A stretch of DNA of 64,000 nt. Origin: Asanoa sp. WMMD1127. Lineage in GTDB: Bacteria; Actinomycetota; Actinomycetes; Mycobacteriales; Micromonosporaceae. Below the pieces are notes generated by a model, which was not told where the DNA came from, searched no databases, and saw nothing but the letters and a program-made list of their open reading frames with translations. Of this stretch, positions 7,798 to 15,624 are shown in pieces; the first letter of the stretch is position 1; each line of letters starts with the position of its first letter. The position numbers were made by a program, and so were the translations under genes. The stretch lies in contig NZ_JARUBP010000001.1 of NCBI RefSeq assembly GCF_029626225.1, forward strand, positions 7,440,001 to 7,504,000. The letters run 5' to 3'.

Positions 7798-8967
7798 GTG
7801 ACGTCGACCTGGACCGAACCCGCCAACACGGCGACCGCCCTGCTGCTGCTGGGGCGCGGCGCCGACCCGTCGTCGGAGAAGGGCGTCGACTGCCCCGGCG
7901 AGCTGCCGGCGCCGAGCGACCCCGACCTCGTCGCCCGCGCGACCGCCGCCAAGGCCAAGCTCGGCTCCAAGGTGTTCGTGCTCGGCCACCACTACCAGCG
8001 CGACGAGGTCATCCAGTTCGCCGACGTGACCGGTGACTCGTTCAAGCTCGCCCGCGAGGCGGCGGCCCGGCCCGACGCCGAATACATCGTCTTCTGCGGC
8101 GTGCACTTCATGGCCGAGTCCGCCGACATCCTGACCACCGACGCGCAGAAGGTCGTGCTCCCCGACCTCGCCGCCGGCTGCTCGATGGCCGACATGGCGC
8201 AGCTGCAGCAGGTCGAGGCCGCCTGGGAGGCGCTCGCCGACGCCGGTGTGGCCGATTCCACAGTCCCGGTCACCTACATGAACTCGTCGGCCGACATCAA
8301 GGGCTTCGTCGGCCGCAACCACGGCGTCGTCTGCACCTCGTCCAACGCCAAGCGGGCGCTGACCTGGGCGTTCGAGCGCGGCCAGCGGGTGCTCTTCCTG
8401 CCCGACCAGCACCTCGGCCGCAACACCGCCGTGCTCGAGATGGGCTTCGACGCCGACGACTGCGTGCTCTGGGACCCGCACAAGCCCAACGGCGGCCTCA
8501 CCCCGCAGCAGCTCGGCCAGGCCAAGATGATCCTCTGGCGCGGGCACTGCTCGGTGCACGGCCGGTTCACCAAGTCGGCGGTCGACGAGGTGCGCATGCG
8601 GGTGCCGGGCGTCAACGTGCTGGTCCACCCCGAGTGCCGCTACGACGTGGTCACGGCGGCCGACTACGTGGGCTCGACCGAATACATCATCAAGGCCATC
8701 GAGAACGCGCCGGCCGGCTCGGCGTGGGCGGTCGGCACCGAGCTCAACCTGGTGCGGCGGCTCGCCCAGGCGCACCCCGACAAGCAGGTCATGTTCCTCG
8801 ACCGGACGGTCTGCTACTGCTCGACGATGAACCGCATCGACCTGCCCCATCTTGTGTGGGCGCTGGAGGAGCTGGCCGAGGGCCGGCTGGTCAACCAGAT
8901 CACGGTCGACGCGAAGACGGCGGCGGAGGCCCGGTCGGCGCTGGACCAGATGCTCGCCCTGCCGTAA
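7798..8967 (+). CDS. nadA: Quinolinate synthase
   Basis: NadA condenses iminoaspartate with dihydroxyacetone phosphate to quinolinate using a 4Fe-4S cluster, the second step of de novo NAD synthesis. The 389-residue protein has the expected blocks: LGHHYQRDEV (about residue 61), CGVHFMAESADIL, AGCSMADM, HPECRYDVV and CYCSTMNRI, supplying the conserved cluster cysteines. The start is GTG at 7798. nadB and nadC are not adjacent, so the gene is detached from its usual partners. A perfect 11-bp hairpin follows. Its cluster may be supplied by the HesB-like protein two genes away. Confidence 0.95.
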   Translation: MTSTWTEPANTATALLLLGRGADPSSEKGVDCPGELPAPSDPDLVARATAAKAKLGSKVFVLGHHYQRDEVIQFADVTGDSFKLAREAAARPDAEYIVFCGVHFMAESADILTTDAQKVVLPDLAAGCSMADMAQLQQVEAAWEALADAGVADSTVPVTYMNSSADIKGFVGRNHGVVCTSSNAKRALTWAFERGQRVLFLPDQHLGRNTAVLEMGFDADDCVLWDPHKPNGGLTPQQLGQAKMILWRGHCSVHGRFTKSAVDEVRMRVPGVNVLVHPECRYDVVTAADYVGSTEYIIKAIENAPAGSAWAVGTELNLVRRLAQAHPDKQVMFLDRTVCYCSTMNRIDLPHLVWALEELAEGRLVNQITVDAKTAAEARSALDQMLALP

Positions 8968-8982
8968 GCGTCGTGACTGTCA

Positions 8983-9009
8983 GTGGCACCCGGCATCACC
9001 GGGTGCCAC
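8983..9009 (+). terminator. Terminator after nadA
   Basis: A perfect 11-bp stem (GTGGCACCCGG with CCGGGTGCCAC) closes a CATCA loop, 16 nt past the nadA stop. Flanking GACT and AGTC could extend the stem across a small internal loop. Confidence 0.8.
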
Positions 9010-9164
9010 AGTCGTCCTGATTTCGTGCCAGACAACCCGGTGTGTGTGGCACCACGCCCATCACCGAGCGCTATGCTGCCCGGGCGCCACTCCCGATCAA
9101 CCCGCTATCCCGCGCCTTGGTTACGGCCGGTGCCTGGGATCGCCGCCCGCCCCCGGAGGTTGCC

Positions 9165-10508
9165 TTGCCCGATGACGTCCTCGTCGTACACGGCGGCACG
9201 CCTTTGCATGGTCAGATCCGGGTCCGCGGGGCCAAGAACCTCGTCTCCAAGGCGATGGTGGCGGCCCTGCTCGGTGACGAGCCCAGCCGGCTCTACGACG
9301 TGCCCCGGATCCGCGACGTCGAGGTGGTGCGCGGCCTGCTGGGCGTGCACGGCGTCAAGGTCACCGACGGCGAGGAGGACGGGGAGCTCGTCCTCGACCC
9401 GGCCAACGTCGAGCGCGCGTCGACCGACGAGATCAACGTGCACGCCGGGTCGAGCCGAATCCCGATCCTGTTCTGCGGCCCGCTGCTGCACCGGCTCGGG
9501 CACGCGTTCATCCCCGACCTGGGCGGCTGCCACATCGGCCCGCGCCCGATCGACTTCCACATCCAGGCGCTGCGCGAGTTCGGCGCGGTGGTCGACAAGA
9601 CCCCCGAGGGCATGCACCTGACGGCGCCCGCCGGCCTGCACGGCACCAAGTTCGAGCTGCCGTATCCCAGCGTCGGCGCCACCGAGCAGGTGCTGCTGAC
9701 CGCGGTGCTGGCCAACGGCGTGACCGAGCTGCGCAACGCGGCGGTCGAGCCGGAGATCATCGACCTCATCTGCGTGCTGCAGAAGATGGGCGCGATCATC
9801 ACGGTCCACACCGACCGGGTCATCGAGATCGAGGGCGTGCCGCGGCTCGGCGGCTACACCCACCGGCCGATCCCCGACCGGATCGAGGCCGCGTCGTGGG
9901 CGGCGGCGGCGCTGGCCACCCGCGGCGAGATCGAGGTGCTCGGCGCGCAGCAGGTCGACATGATGACGTTCCTCAACGTCTTCCGCTCGATCGGCGGGGA
10001 ATACCGGGTCACCGACGGCCTGCCGGCGCGTGGCGTCGAGGGTGGCATCCGGTTCTGGCACCCGGGTGGCGAGCTGCGCGCGGTGGCGCTCGAGACCGAC
10101 GTGCACCCGGGCTTCATGACCGACTGGCAGCAGCCGCTGGTGGTCGCCCTGACGCAGGCGCGCGGGCTGTCGATCGTCCACGAGACGGTCTACGAGCAGC
10201 GGTTGGGCTACACCGAGGCGCTCAACACCATGGGTGCGACGATCCAGGTCTACCGGGACTGCCTGGGCGGCACGCCGTGCCGGTTCGGGCGGCGCAACTT
10301 CAAGCACTCCGCGGTCATCGCCGGCCCGTCGAAGCTGCACGCGGCCGACCTGGTGATCCCCGACCTGCGGGCCGGCTTCAGCCACCTGATCGCCGCGCTG
10401 GCCGCCGAGGGCACCTCCCGGGTCTACGGCGTCGACCTGATCAACCGGGGCTACGAGGACTTCGAGAGCAAGCTCTCGGCGCTGGGCGCGCACGTCGAGC
10501 GCCCCTGA
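9165..10508 (+). CDS. murA: UDP-N-acetylglucosamine 1-carboxyvinyltransferase
   Basis: MurA transfers enolpyruvate from PEP to UDP-GlcNAc, the first committed step of peptidoglycan synthesis and the fosfomycin target. The 447-residue protein has the N-terminal RGAKNLVSKAM block (catalytic Lys-Asn) and the active-site loop GGCHIGPRPIDF with the reactive Cys, so fosfomycin sensitivity is expected at this site. It resembles a Streptomyces MurA I recall that also starts with DVLLVHGGTPL. The start is TTG at 9165, 5 nt after GGAGG; codons further upstream are not family-like. A TATGCT box at 9070-9075 could be a promoter element. A terminator follows. Confidence 0.93.
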   Translation: MPDDVLVVHGGTPLHGQIRVRGAKNLVSKAMVAALLGDEPSRLYDVPRIRDVEVVRGLLGVHGVKVTDGEEDGELVLDPANVERASTDEINVHAGSSRIPILFCGPLLHRLGHAFIPDLGGCHIGPRPIDFHIQALREFGAVVDKTPEGMHLTAPAGLHGTKFELPYPSVGATEQVLLTAVLANGVTELRNAAVEPEIIDLICVLQKMGAIITVHTDRVIEIEGVPRLGGYTHRPIPDRIEAASWAAAALATRGEIEVLGAQQVDMMTFLNVFRSIGGEYRVTDGLPARGVEGGIRFWHPGGELRAVALETDVHPGFMTDWQQPLVVALTQARGLSIVHETVYEQRLGYTEALNTMGATIQVYRDCLGGTPCRFGRRNFKHSAVIAGPSKLHAADLVIPDLRAGFSHLIAALAAEGTSRVYGVDLINRGYEDFESKLSALGAHVERP

Positions 10509-10525
10509 CCCCTGTCGATACGCGC

Positions 10526-10555
10526 AGACGAGCCGATCTTGGGGTCGGCTCGTCT
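10526..10555 (+). terminator. Terminator after murA
   Basis: An 11-bp perfect stem (AGACGAGCCGA with TCGGCTCGTCT) encloses an 8-nt loop. It starts 18 nt after the murA stop. Confidence 0.78.
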
Positions 10556-10573
10556 TCGCGTGTCCGGCCCGGC

Positions 10574-10579
10574 TAACCT
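10574..10579 (+). promoter_or_regulatory. Candidate -10 box for the DUF3043 gene
   Basis: TAACCT matches the actinobacterial TANNNT -10 consensus. It lies just after the murA terminator and 33 nt before the GTG start. No clear -35 is visible. Confidence 0.4.
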
Positions 10580-10612
10580 CGTGGTAAGCGCCGCGCCGCA
10601 GAAGGGCTTCCC

Positions 10613-11203
10613 GTGCAGTCGCTGTTTCGTCGCAAGTCATCCGACGTGGTCGAGGAGACCCCTGAGGCTCCCGAGCCGTCCCCGGCTGCCCGGCCGAAGG
10701 GCTACACGCCCGCCAAGGGCCGGGAGACGCCGAAGCGCCCCGGCGCGTCCCGCCAGGCCGGCGGCAACGCCAAGCCGCTGACCAAGGAGGAGACCCGGGA
10801 GCGCAAGCGCCAGCTGCGCCAGGAGGCCGCCGCCGAATACCGCCGCGAGGGCGGCCCGCGCGACCGCGGCCCGGAGCGCCAGCTGGCCCGCAACGTGGTC
10901 GACTCCCGCCGCACGGCGGGCACCTACTTCTTCGGCGGCGCGCTGATCGTGCTGATCGGCTCCAACGGCGCCATGCCCGACCTCGTCCGCACGGTGGCGA
11001 CCTCGCTGTGGGGCGTGCTGCTGCTGGCCGTCGTGGTCGACGCGGTGTTGATCGCTCGCAAGATCAAGCGGCTGGTGCGGGAGCGTTACCCCAAGAGCGA
11101 GCAGAAGATGGGGTCGCTCTACATGTACGCGATCATGCGCTCGCTCACCTTCCGGCGCATGCGGGTGCCCCATCCGGCGGTCAAGCTGGGCGAAAAGGTC
11201 TGA
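10613..11203 (+). CDS. DUF3043 membrane protein
   Basis: This 196-residue protein has a long, charged, Pro/Lys/Arg-rich N-terminal half (residues 1-100, including KEETRERKRQLRQE) predicted to be cytoplasmic. Two membrane helices follow at about 103-122 and 130-148, then a basic C-terminus with FRRMRVPHP. This matches the actinobacterial DUF3043 family, whose function is unknown; M. tuberculosis Rv2206 is the positional counterpart. The start is GTG at 10613. It ends 7 nt before the palindromic repeat shared with the azlD stop. Confidence 0.8.
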   Translation: MQSLFRRKSSDVVEETPEAPEPSPAARPKGYTPAKGRETPKRPGASRQAGGNAKPLTKEETRERKRQLRQEAAAEYRREGGPRDRGPERQLARNVVDSRRTAGTYFFGGALIVLIGSNGAMPDLVRTVATSLWGVLLLAVVVDAVLIARKIKRLVRERYPKSEQKMGSLYMYAIMRSLTFRRMRVPHPAVKLGEKV

Positions 11204-11210
11204 GCGCGAA

Positions 11211-11234
11211 GCGTTAGGAACGGGCCGTTCCTTA
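11211..11234. repeat. GGAACGG-N-CCGTTCC palindrome, copy 2
   Basis: The sequence around 11214-11231 is an 8-bp perfect palindrome (AGGAACGG-G-CCGTTCCT) flanked by GCGTT and TA. It lies between the convergent DUF3043 and azlD genes, and its right edge supplies the azlD TAA stop. Copies with the same core are at 1524-1571 and 28771-28820. Confidence 0.65.
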
Positions 11235-11540
11235 CTCCACGCCGGCCAGGCGGAGCAGGGCCGCGGTGGCCGCGGCGGCGACCACGACCACGACGAAGGG
11301 CGCGCGGCGCCAGGCCAGGACCGCGCCGACCGCCACCCCGGCCGGGCGGGCGACGCCGGCGAAGACGCCCGCGTCCATGAACGTCGCCGTGGCGGCCAGG
11401 GCGGCCAGCAGGGTGGCGGCGGCCATCGGAAGCAGGACCTGGACGCGGTCCGGCAGCGTGAGGCGGTCGCGCAGGACGAGGCCGGCGAGGCGGAAAGCGT
11501 ACGTGCCGACGGCCAGGCCGACGATCACCGCGAGGATCAT
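11232..11540 (-). CDS. azlD: AzlD-family branched-chain amino acid exporter subunit
   Basis: This 102-residue protein has three or four hydrophobic helices and the AzlD-type start MILAVIVGLAVGTYAFR. With AzlC it forms a two-component exporter of branched-chain amino acids or similar compounds at the membrane. Its ATG overlaps the azlC stop as ATGA (11537-11540), indicating translational coupling. The stop codon is inside an intergenic palindrome. Confidence 0.85.
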   Translation of the reverse strand: MILAVIVGLAVGTYAFRLAGLVLRDRLTLPDRVQVLLPMAAATLLAALAATATFMDAGVFAGVARPAGVAVGAVLAWRRAPFVVVVVAAAATAALLRLAGVE

Positions 11541-12223
11541 GCCGCCGCCTCCGGACGGCGCCGCACCAGCACCAGGAGCAGGCCGCTCAGCGCCAGCAGG
11601 ACCGGCAGGCCCGCGGGCAGGAACGGCGTGGTGACCACGGCGACCAGGGCGCCGGTCAGCGCCACCAGCCGCGTGGTCGGGTCCCTGAGGGTGGGCAGCA
11701 GCAGCGCGAACAGGCCGGCGGGGAAGGCGGCGTCGAGGCCGAGGGCGTCCGGGTCCCCGACGTTGCCCAGCAGCACGCCCAGCACGCCACCGAGGTTCCA
11801 CAGGACGAACAGCGTGCAACCCGTCGCCCAGTACGCCCGGCGGCGGCGCGCCGGGTCCGTTTGGGCCAGTGCGAACGCGACCGACTCGTCGACCAGCAGG
11901 TGCGCGCCGACCAGGCGCTGCCACCAGCGGCCGCCGATCGCGTCGCCGATGGCCAGCCCGAACGGCAGGTGCCGGGCGTTGAGCAGCAGGCCGGCGAAGA
12001 CGGCGGCGAACGGGTTGCCGGCGGCGATCAGGCCGACGGCCAGGAACTGGGCGCCGCCGGCGAAGACGATCAGCGACATCAGCACGGTGAGCCCGGCGGG
12101 GATGCCGGCCGCGACGGCGATCGCGCCGAACGAGAGGCCCACGGCGAACGCCGCGAGCCCGAGCGCGCCCACGTCGCGCAGCAGGGTGCGATCCCCCAGG
12201 ATGGACCGGGCGGCGACAGTCAT
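11537..12223 (-). CDS. azlC: AzlC-family branched-chain amino acid exporter subunit
   Basis: This 228-residue polytopic protein shows the AzlC pattern: FAVGLSFGAIAVAAGIP near residue 26, an AGGAQFLAVGL block, NARHLPFGLAIG near residue 83 and DESVAFALAQ. It is the large subunit of the AzlCD exporter. The ATG is at 12223. The gene is divergent from an XRE-cupin regulator with 67 nt between the starts, where an inverted repeat overlaps both candidate -10 boxes, so repression by that regulator is likely. B. subtilis azlCD is a leucine-analogue export system; the substrate here is not shown. Confidence 0.88.
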   Translation of the reverse strand: MTVAARSILGDRTLLRDVGALGLAAFAVGLSFGAIAVAAGIPAGLTVLMSLIVFAGGAQFLAVGLIAAGNPFAAVFAGLLLNARHLPFGLAIGDAIGGRWWQRLVGAHLLVDESVAFALAQTDPARRRRAYWATGCTLFVLWNLGGVLGVLLGNVGDPDALGLDAAFPAGLFALLLPTLRDPTTRLVALTGALVAVVTTPFLPAGLPVLLALSGLLLVLVRRRPEAAA

Positions 12224-12244
12224 GGTTCCGAATGGTGCCGCCGA

Positions 12245-12291
12245 ACACTATCGTTCGTCAAGTCGAACGAAAAGACCGATGGAGCGAACGA
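12245..12291. promoter_or_regulatory. Divergent promoter and operator between azlC and the XRE gene
   Basis: An inverted repeat TCGTTCG (12251-12257) / CGAACGA (12264-12270) with a 6-nt spacer is followed by a third CGAACGA at 12285-12291. TATCGT at 12249-12254 fits a -10 box for the regulator, and TAGTGT on the minus strand (12250-12245) fits a -10 for azlC. A protein bound at the repeat would cover both promoters, and the third half-site overlaps the regulator's start codon. Confidence 0.55.
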
Positions 12292-12845
12292 TGCCCGAGC
12301 CGACCATCGCCGCGACGATCGCCACGGCCCTGCGCCACGAGCGCGAGCGGGCCGGTCTTTCGCTGACCGAGCTGGCCCGGCGCGCCGGCATCGCCAAGTC
12401 GACCCTCTCGCAGCTCGAGAACGGCGTCGGCAACCCCAGCGTGGAGACCCTGTGGTCGCTCGGCGTCGCGTTGGACGTGCCGTTCAGCCGCCTGGTCGAG
12501 CCGCCGGCGCCGGCGCTGCGGGTGATCCGGGCCGGCGAGGGGCCGCGGATCAGCTCGGACCAGCTGGACTACACCGGGACCCTGGTGGCGGCCGGCTCCC
12601 GGGCGGCCCGGCGCGACATCTACGTGATGACGATCGAGCCCGGCGCGGTACGGCACGCCGAGGCGCACACCCCCCGCAGCGTCGAGCACGTCGTGGTCGG
12701 CGCGGGGCGGCTGCGCACCGGCCCGGCGGGCGAGACCGTCGACCTGGACCCGGGCGACTACGCGTCGTTCGCGGGCGACGTGCCGCACAGCTACGAGGCT
12801 CTCGTCCCGGGCACCTTCGCCGTGCTGATCATGGAGCATCCGTGA
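12291..12845 (+). CDS. XRE-family regulator with C-terminal cupin domain
   Basis: This 184-residue regulator has an N-terminal helix-turn-helix (about residues 8-60, with LSLTELARRAGIAKSTLSQL) and a C-terminal cupin fold (about 100-180, with AEAHTPRSVEHVVV and GDYASFAGDVPHSY). This architecture is common in regulators that sense small ligands. ATG at 12291 is preferred because GGAG lies 6 nt upstream; ATG at 12279 is in frame. Divergence from azlCD and the shared operator suggest it controls azlCD and itself. Its last 17 nt overlap the 3' end of the convergent ABC ATPase gene. Confidence 0.88.
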   Translation: MPEPTIAATIATALRHERERAGLSLTELARRAGIAKSTLSQLENGVGNPSVETLWSLGVALDVPFSRLVEPPAPALRVIRAGEGPRISSDQLDYTGTLVAAGSRAARRDIYVMTIEPGAVRHAEAHTPRSVEHVVVGAGRLRTGPAGETVDLDPGDYASFAGDVPHSYEALVPGTFAVLIMEHP

Positions 12846-13794
12846 CCGGGACGCCGGTGTAGAGCCGGGCCACCACGTCCTCGATGTCGGGCTCCACGAT
12901 GGACACGTCACGGAACGCCAGGCCGGCCAGCCGGGCCAGCAGCTCGCCGGCGGTCGCCGTGGTCAGGTCGTACTCGAGCCGCAGCGGGCCGACCGTGACC
13001 AGCGTCGCGCCCGGCACCTCGGGTGGCGCCGCCAGCGGCTCCTCGAGCTCCACCACCACCCGGCGGCGCGAGCCGTAGCGGGCGTGCAGCGCCTCGATCG
13101 TGCCGTCGTGCACCACACGGCCGTGGTCGATGACCAGCAGCCGCCGGCACAACCGCTCGATGTCGGCCAGGTCGTGGGTGGTGAGCATGAGCGTCACGTC
13201 GCCGCTGGCGCCGAGCTCCGCCAGGAAGCCGCGGACCGCCTGCTTGCTGACCACGTCGAGGCCGATCGTCGGCTCGTCGAGGAAGAGCACCTCGGGGCCG
13301 TGCAGCAGGGCCGCGGTCAGCTCGCCGCGCATCCGCTGGCCGAGCGAGAGCTGGCGGACCGGCGTGTCGAGGAACGCGTCCAGGTCGAGCAGCGAGCGGC
13401 AGCGGCGCAGCCGGGCGGCGTGGTCGGCGGCCGGCGCCCGGTAGATGTGCCGCAGCAGGTCGAACGACTCGCGCAGCGGCAGGTCCCACCAGAGCTGGGT
13501 GCGCTGCCCGAAGACGACGCCGATCCGCCGCGCCAGCCGGGTGCGCTGGCGCACCGGGGACAACCCGCAGACGCTCACCTCGCCCGCGGTCGGGGTGAGC
13601 ACGCCGGTCAGCATCTTGAGCGTGGTCGACTTGCCCGCCCCGTTGGGCCCGATGTAGCCGACCATCTCGCCCCGCTCGATCGCCAGGTCGACCCCGTCGA
13701 CGGCGGCCACCGTGCGCCGGACGCGCCGCAGCCGGCCGGCCTTGACCCGGACCGTGAACTCCTTGCGCAACCCGTGCGCCGTGATGACCGCCAT
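12829..13794 (-). CDS. ABC-2 type exporter, ATP-binding subunit
   Basis: This 321-residue ATPase has a complete ABC set: Walker A GPNGAGKST (about 49-57), Q-loop GQRTQLWWDLP, signature LSLGQRMRGE (about 146-155), Walker B VLFLDEPTIGLD (about 166-177) and H-loop LTTHDLADIE. A C-terminal extension of about 80 residues resembles that of DrrA/NatA-type exporters. The ATG at 13794 is 1 nt past the stop of the adjacent permease gene. With the two upstream permeases it forms a three-gene operon; the substrate is unknown. Confidence 0.92.
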   Translation of the reverse strand: MAVITAHGLRKEFTVRVKAGRLRRVRRTVAAVDGVDLAIERGEMVGYIGPNGAGKSTTLKMLTGVLTPTAGEVSVCGLSPVRQRTRLARRIGVVFGQRTQLWWDLPLRESFDLLRHIYRAPAADHAARLRRCRSLLDLDAFLDTPVRQLSLGQRMRGELTAALLHGPEVLFLDEPTIGLDVVSKQAVRGFLAELGASGDVTLMLTTHDLADIERLCRRLLVIDHGRVVHDGTIEALHARYGSRRRVVVELEEPLAAPPEVPGATLVTVGPLRLEYDLTTATAGELLARLAGLAFRDVSIVEPDIEDVVARLYTGVPVTDAP

Positions 13795-13795
13795 G

Positions 13796-14605
13796 TCAGG
13801 ACCCCGTGCTCGTGTAGTGCCTGATGCCCAACCGCCAGACCAGCGCGGCGAGGACGGTGGCCGGCAGCGCGACCAGCGGCCCGCACCAGCCCACCCAGCC
13901 GGGCAGGCCGATCGGGTCGGGCCTGCCGAGCAGCGCCAGCGCCGGATAGTAGGAGACGAAGGCGAACCCGAGGCCGTACGCGAACGCGTTGCGGAACCAT
14001 CCACTGTAGACGCTGATCGGATAGCTCGTGAAATCCCGCCCGCCGTAGGTGAACGCGTTGCCGATCTCGCCGGACTCGGTCCACCAGAAGGCGACCGAGG
14101 CCGTGACGACGAAGACGGCGCCGAAGAACACCACGCCGCCGAGCGGGGCGACGATCGCCAGCAGCACCCGGGCCGGCGTCCAGGTGATCCCGGCCGCGCC
14201 GAGGGCGACCAGATAGACGGTGACGCCGAAGGTCGCCCGGGACAGCTTGTGCAGCGGCAGGTCGAGCAGCACCAGTTGGGGCAGGGCGCGCAGCGGGCGC
14301 ACCAGCACGGCGTCGAAGCGGCCCGTCCGCACGTACAACGTGATTCGCTCGATGTTGCCCACGAGCATGTCGCCCGTGGCGAACGCGGCCGCCGTCATGC
14401 CGGTGACCACGAGGGCCGCGCGCAGGTCGAGGCCGCCGAGCGTGCGGGTCACGCCGAACAGCACGAAGATGGTGAACACGTCGAGCACCGTCGTCCAGAT
14501 GTTGGCGACGAGGTCGATGCCGAACGACACGCGGTACGCCGTCTGGCTGCGGGCCTGGGCACGCAACAGTTCCCAGTACGCGCGCGCGGCGCCGGGCTCA
14601 GCCAC
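13796..14605 (-). CDS. ABC-2 family exporter permease (DUF990-like)
   Basis: This 269-residue membrane protein has about six hydrophobic segments and resembles the ABC-2 permeases that come in non-identical pairs with a single ATPase (DUF990 family). The segment RTGRFDAVLVRPL near residues 92-104 parallels RTGDVVADLLRPV in its partner, supporting a heterodimer. It starts at GTG 14605, overlapping the last 8 nt of the upstream permease gene, and ends 1 nt before the ATPase gene. Confidence 0.82.
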   Translation of the reverse strand: MAEPGAARAYWELLRAQARSQTAYRVSFGIDLVANIWTTVLDVFTIFVLFGVTRTLGGLDLRAALVVTGMTAAAFATGDMLVGNIERITLYVRTGRFDAVLVRPLRALPQLVLLDLPLHKLSRATFGVTVYLVALGAAGITWTPARVLLAIVAPLGGVVFFGAVFVVTASVAFWWTESGEIGNAFTYGGRDFTSYPISVYSGWFRNAFAYGLGFAFVSYYPALALLGRPDPIGLPGWVGWCGPLVALPATVLAALVWRLGIRHYTSTGS

Positions 14606-15455
14606 CCTGCACCACCAGCCGGCGTTCGGCCGCGCGCTGGACGACGCGACAGAGCACCAGCACCACGCACACCCAGACCGCCTGGACGGCCACGAGCCAG
14701 AGCTGGCGCGGCGTCGGGTCGACCTCGACGAGCACGTCCAGCGGCGTCTGGAACAGGCTGGGCAGCGGGGTGGCCACCCAGAGCGGCACGACGGCCCAGT
14801 CGGGCAGGAAGCGCAGCGGGAAGTAGAGGCCGCCGAGCACGCCGGAGAGCAGGGTCCAGAGGATCATCGGGCCGCGGATGTCGAGCAGCCAGTAGCCGGT
14901 GGCGTTGACCAGGTAGCGGCAGCCGAAGCAGAGCACCGTTGCCAGCACCACGGACAGGACGAACAGCGGCGGTGTCGACCAGCGGTGCGGCAGGTAGAAG
15001 GGGAAGAACAGCGGGCCGATCAGCACCGGCGGGAGGAACCGGGTCAGCACCGCGTGGCCGGCCCGGCCCAGATCGGTTGCCAGGTAACGGGTCACCGGGT
15101 CGACCGGACGGAGCAGGTCGGCGACGACGTCGCCCGTACGGATCCGGTCGGCGAGCTCGGTCCAGCCCCAGAGCAGGACGACGGCCAACAAACCCTGGCC
15201 GAACCAGACGAAGGTGGCGAGCCGGGCGGGGTCGTAGCCGGAGACGGTCGCCGTGCCCGCGCCGGCCGCGACGGCCAGCAGCACGTAGCAGCGCAGGAAG
15301 CCGAAAACGGTGTTGGTGAACGCCCCGGCTACGGTGGCTTGCCGATAGGTGGAGTATCGGCGGAATCCCGCGCCCATTAGCGCCAAGAATGTCCGCATAT
15401 CGGCGGCGACATTCGCATAACGCGGGCGAGGGACAGTGGCGGTGACCAAGTCCAC
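14598..15455 (-). CDS. ABC-2 family exporter permease, first gene of the operon
   Basis: This 285-residue permease has about six hydrophobic segments and the conserved RTGDVVADLLRPVDP motif (about residues 107-121) shared with its partner. The start is placed at GTG 15455 because GGAGGG lies 7 nt upstream; longer in-frame starts read through that ribosome site. It leads the three-gene exporter operon and is divergent from the giant WG-repeat gene. Several TATCGG motifs lie around the start. The transported molecule cannot be told from sequence. Confidence 0.8.
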   Translation of the reverse strand: MDLVTATVPRPRYANVAADMRTFLALMGAGFRRYSTYRQATVAGAFTNTVFGFLRCYVLLAVAAGAGTATVSGYDPARLATFVWFGQGLLAVVLLWGWTELADRIRTGDVVADLLRPVDPVTRYLATDLGRAGHAVLTRFLPPVLIGPLFFPFYLPHRWSTPPLFVLSVVLATVLCFGCRYLVNATGYWLLDIRGPMILWTLLSGVLGGLYFPLRFLPDWAVVPLWVATPLPSLFQTPLDVLVEVDPTPRQLWLVAVQAVWVCVVLVLCRVVQRAAERRLVVQGG

Positions 15456-15624
15456 GCCGTTACCCTCCATCCGCGACATACGCCGTATCGGGCCGCGTGA
15501 CAGTATCGGACGCCGGCGGATGCCGGGCGACACAAATTCCGACGAGGTGACCCGCCGTGAGTGATCGACGCGAACCGCGCTTCAGCGGCTCGCGCGCGAA
15601 CCAGCGACGGATCGGCGCGCGCGG
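15456..15624. other. Divergent intergenic region with TATCGG direct repeats
   Basis: This region separates the ABC exporter operon from the WG-repeat gene. TATCGG occurs at 15486-15491 and 15504-15509 as direct repeats 18 nt apart. Two more copies lie inside the permease gene at 15355-15360 and 15399-15404, the first facing CCGATA at 15342-15347. It could be a regulator-binding cluster. No convincing -10/-35 pair or ribosome site for the plus-strand gene was seen. Confidence 0.3.
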
